Below, piece by piece: positions 62,801 to 64,000 of a stretch of 64,000 nucleotides of DNA; the first letter of the stretch is position 1; every line of letters starts with the position of its first letter. Under the pieces are notes generated by a model that was given only the letters and a program-made list of their open reading frames with translations, searched no databases and was not told the origin of the DNA. This DNA is from Euwallacea fornicatus (Eukaryota; Arthropoda; Insecta; Coleoptera; Curculionidae), in assembly GCF_040115645.1 (NCBI RefSeq), contig NW_027096015.1:806001-870000 (forward strand). Direction: 5' to 3'. Position numbers and translations under genes: made by a program.

Positions 62801-64000
62801 ACACATCATGATTGTATCATCTTGAGTTTCCACGAAAAATAGTACTTTATGAGCTCAAACATACAATTTTTGTGACTTTTCACATGTTGAAGCTCGATAA
62901 CTTCGGTCAATGAGGACCAAATTTCTTAATCAAAGACTCAAATGAACCATCTCGACGAGATTTTTAACATGACGTTACACATCATGATTGTATCTTCTTG
63001 AGTTTCAAAGAAAAATAGTACTTAATGAGCTCAAACATACAAGTTTTGTGACTTTTCACATTTTGAAGCTCGATAACTTCGGTCAATGAGGACCAAATTT
63101 CTTAATCAAAGACTCAAATGAACCATCTCGACGAGATCTTTAACATGACGTAACACATCATGATTGTATCATCTTGAGTTTCCACGAAAAATAGTACTTT
63201 ATGAGCTCAAACATACAAGTTTTGTGACTTTTCACATGTTGAAGCAAGATAACTTCGGTCAATGAGGACCAAATTTCTTAATCAAAGACTCAAATGAACC
63301 ATCTCGACGAGATCTTTTACATAATGATACACATCATGATTGTATGATCTTGAGTTTCCACGAAAAATAGTACTTAATCAGCTCAAACATACAAGTTTTG
63401 TGACTTTTCACATTTTGAAGCTCGATAACTTCGGTCAATGAGGACCAAATTTCTTAATCAAAGACTCAAATGAACCATCTCGACGAGATCTTTAACATGA
63501 CGTAACACATCATGATTGTATCATCTTGAGTTTCAAAGAAAAATAGTACTTTATGAGCTCAAACATACAATTTTTGTGACTTTTCACATGTTGAAGCTCG
63601 ATAACTTCGGTCAATGAGGACCAAATTTCTTAATCAAAGACTCAAATGAACCATCTCGACGAGATCTTTAACATGACGTAACACATCATGATTGTATCAT
63701 CTTGAGTTTCAAAGAAAAATAGTACTTTATGAGTTCAAACATACAATTTTTGTGACTTTTCACATGTTGAAGCTCGATAACTTCGGTCAATGAGGACCAA
63801 ATTTCTTAATCAAAGACTCAAATGAACCATCTCGACGAGATCTTTAACATGACGTAACACATCATGATTGTATCATCTTGAATTTCCACGAAAAATAGTA
63901 CTTTATGAGCTCAAACATACAAGTTTTGTGACTTTTCACATGTTGAAGCAAGATAACTTCGGTCAATGAGGACCAAATTTCTTAATCAAAGACTCAAATG
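59833..64000. repeat. Region V terminal mixed block (23 monomers and a partial)
   Basis: Monomer types are those of region V, but the order is irregular. TATGATC monomers begin at 60537, 62473 and 63177, spacings of 11 and 4 monomers. GAGTTC/ATACAATT monomers are frequent (anchors 60035, 60387, 61971, 63731). A monomer near 62340 reads ATTTTTTTTGAC through a G-to-T change, making an eight-T run. CTTGAATTTCC near 63880 is private. The window ends at consensus position 94, still inside the array. Confidence 0.85.
60009..60712. repeat. Tandem two-monomer duplication (2 x 352 bp)
   Basis: The pair 'GAGTTC/ATACAATT/GATTTTT/GACGTTA' then 'TAATG/CATTTTG' occurs twice in a row (60009-60360, 60361-60712). 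The copies differ at the end of the second monomer: GACGTAA in the first, TTTTAC with AATGATA and TATGATC in the second. It shows the smallest duplication size seen in region V apart from doubled single monomers. Confidence 0.82.

Larger units (their letters stand above)
1..64000. repeat. Satellite DNA array, 176-bp monomer, centromere-like
   Basis: The window is entirely head-to-tail copies of one 176-bp unit, all in one orientation. Anchoring on GAGCTC/CAGCTC/GAGTTC gives 364 anchors from 27 to 63907, hence 363 full monomers. The 63880 bp between first and last anchor equals 363 x 176 minus 8, matching eight 1-bp deletions that I located individually. The consensus has 62 G/C of 176 (about 35%). 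Monomers differ by a few substitutions each, mostly at about fifteen recurring sites. No unique spacer, mobile element, gene or RNA gene interrupts the array. Such arrays are usually centromeric or pericentromeric in plants and animals; that location is inferred from organisation. The family is not one I recognise, so the host taxon stays open, a plant being plausible. Confidence 0.99.

Noticed and set aside
1..64000. CRISPR array
   Set aside because: There are regular direct repeats but no unique spacers. The full 176 bp is repeated and no cas genes are present.
1..64000. Protein-coding genes or a tandem-repeat protein
   Set aside because: The consensus has stops in all frames of both strands, and 176 bp shifts the frame each monomer. 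Open stretches should not exceed about 40 codons, apart from variant monomers.
1..64000. Ribosomal, 5S or tRNA gene clusters
   Set aside because: The monomer shows no recognisable internal promoter boxes, terminator T-run pattern or cloverleaf, and is A/T rich throughout.
1..64000. Assignment to the Brassicaceae 178-180-bp centromere satellite
   Set aside because: A short stretch (AAAGACTCAAATG) recalls that family from memory. The rest does not, and I cannot search a database.
1..64000. A new defence, mobile or enzymatic system
   Set aside because: No coding capacity exists in the window. The only structure beyond the monomer is the higher-order arrangement described.

Overview
The whole 64 kb window is one uninterrupted eukaryotic satellite DNA array. 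I anchored every repeat on the SacI-like hexamer GAGCTC (or its variants CAGCTC and GAGTTC) and found 364 anchors, the first at 27 and the last at 63907. That makes 363 complete head-to-tail monomers plus a 26-bp and a 94-bp partial at the ends. The monomer is 176 bp and about 35% GC. 355 monomers are 176 bp and eight are 175 bp; no other net length change is needed (363 x 176 - 8 = 63880, the observed anchor-to-anchor distance). All monomers lie in the same orientation. I see no gene, RNA gene, transposon, microsatellite block or unique spacer. In the consensus no reading frame stays open beyond roughly 35-40 codons on either strand.

A homogeneous tandem array with a nucleosome-sized monomer, multi-monomer higher-order repeats (HORs) and no insertions is typical of a centromeric or pericentromeric satellite. 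A plant host is plausible from monomer size and composition, but I do not recognise the family and cannot name a species. No bacterial or phage system is present.

Numbering of the consensus runs from GAGCTC = 1-6. About fifteen variable sites, in recurring linked combinations, give each monomer a type and expose the long-range structure. Region I (1-12315) is built from an 11-mer HOR of 1935 bp: two nearly identical copies (1-1935, 1936-3870), then shuffled 10-, 8-, 10- and 20-mer derivatives. Region II (12316-26395) has an 18-mer and a 10-mer, then 5-mer blocks (880 bp) alternating with 9-16-mer blocks. Region III (26396-29736) is a transition zone with its own duplication. Region IV (29737-49448) is a long 22/24/24/23/19-mer HOR, overlain by a superperiod of 8.1-8.4 kb shown by private variants. 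Region V (49449-64000) uses a 7-mer module, a very recent 1760-bp tandem duplication (56313-58072 and 58073-59832) and short local duplications.

The main interest is evolutionary. The window records unequal exchanges at near base-pair resolution, including chimeric monomers at 5103, 8268, 14076 and about 58030. Every monomer also carries a short dyad at 99-111, a sequence partly resembling the CENP-B box at 51-67, and A/T runs spaced near the helical repeat. The functional meaning of these motifs is inference.
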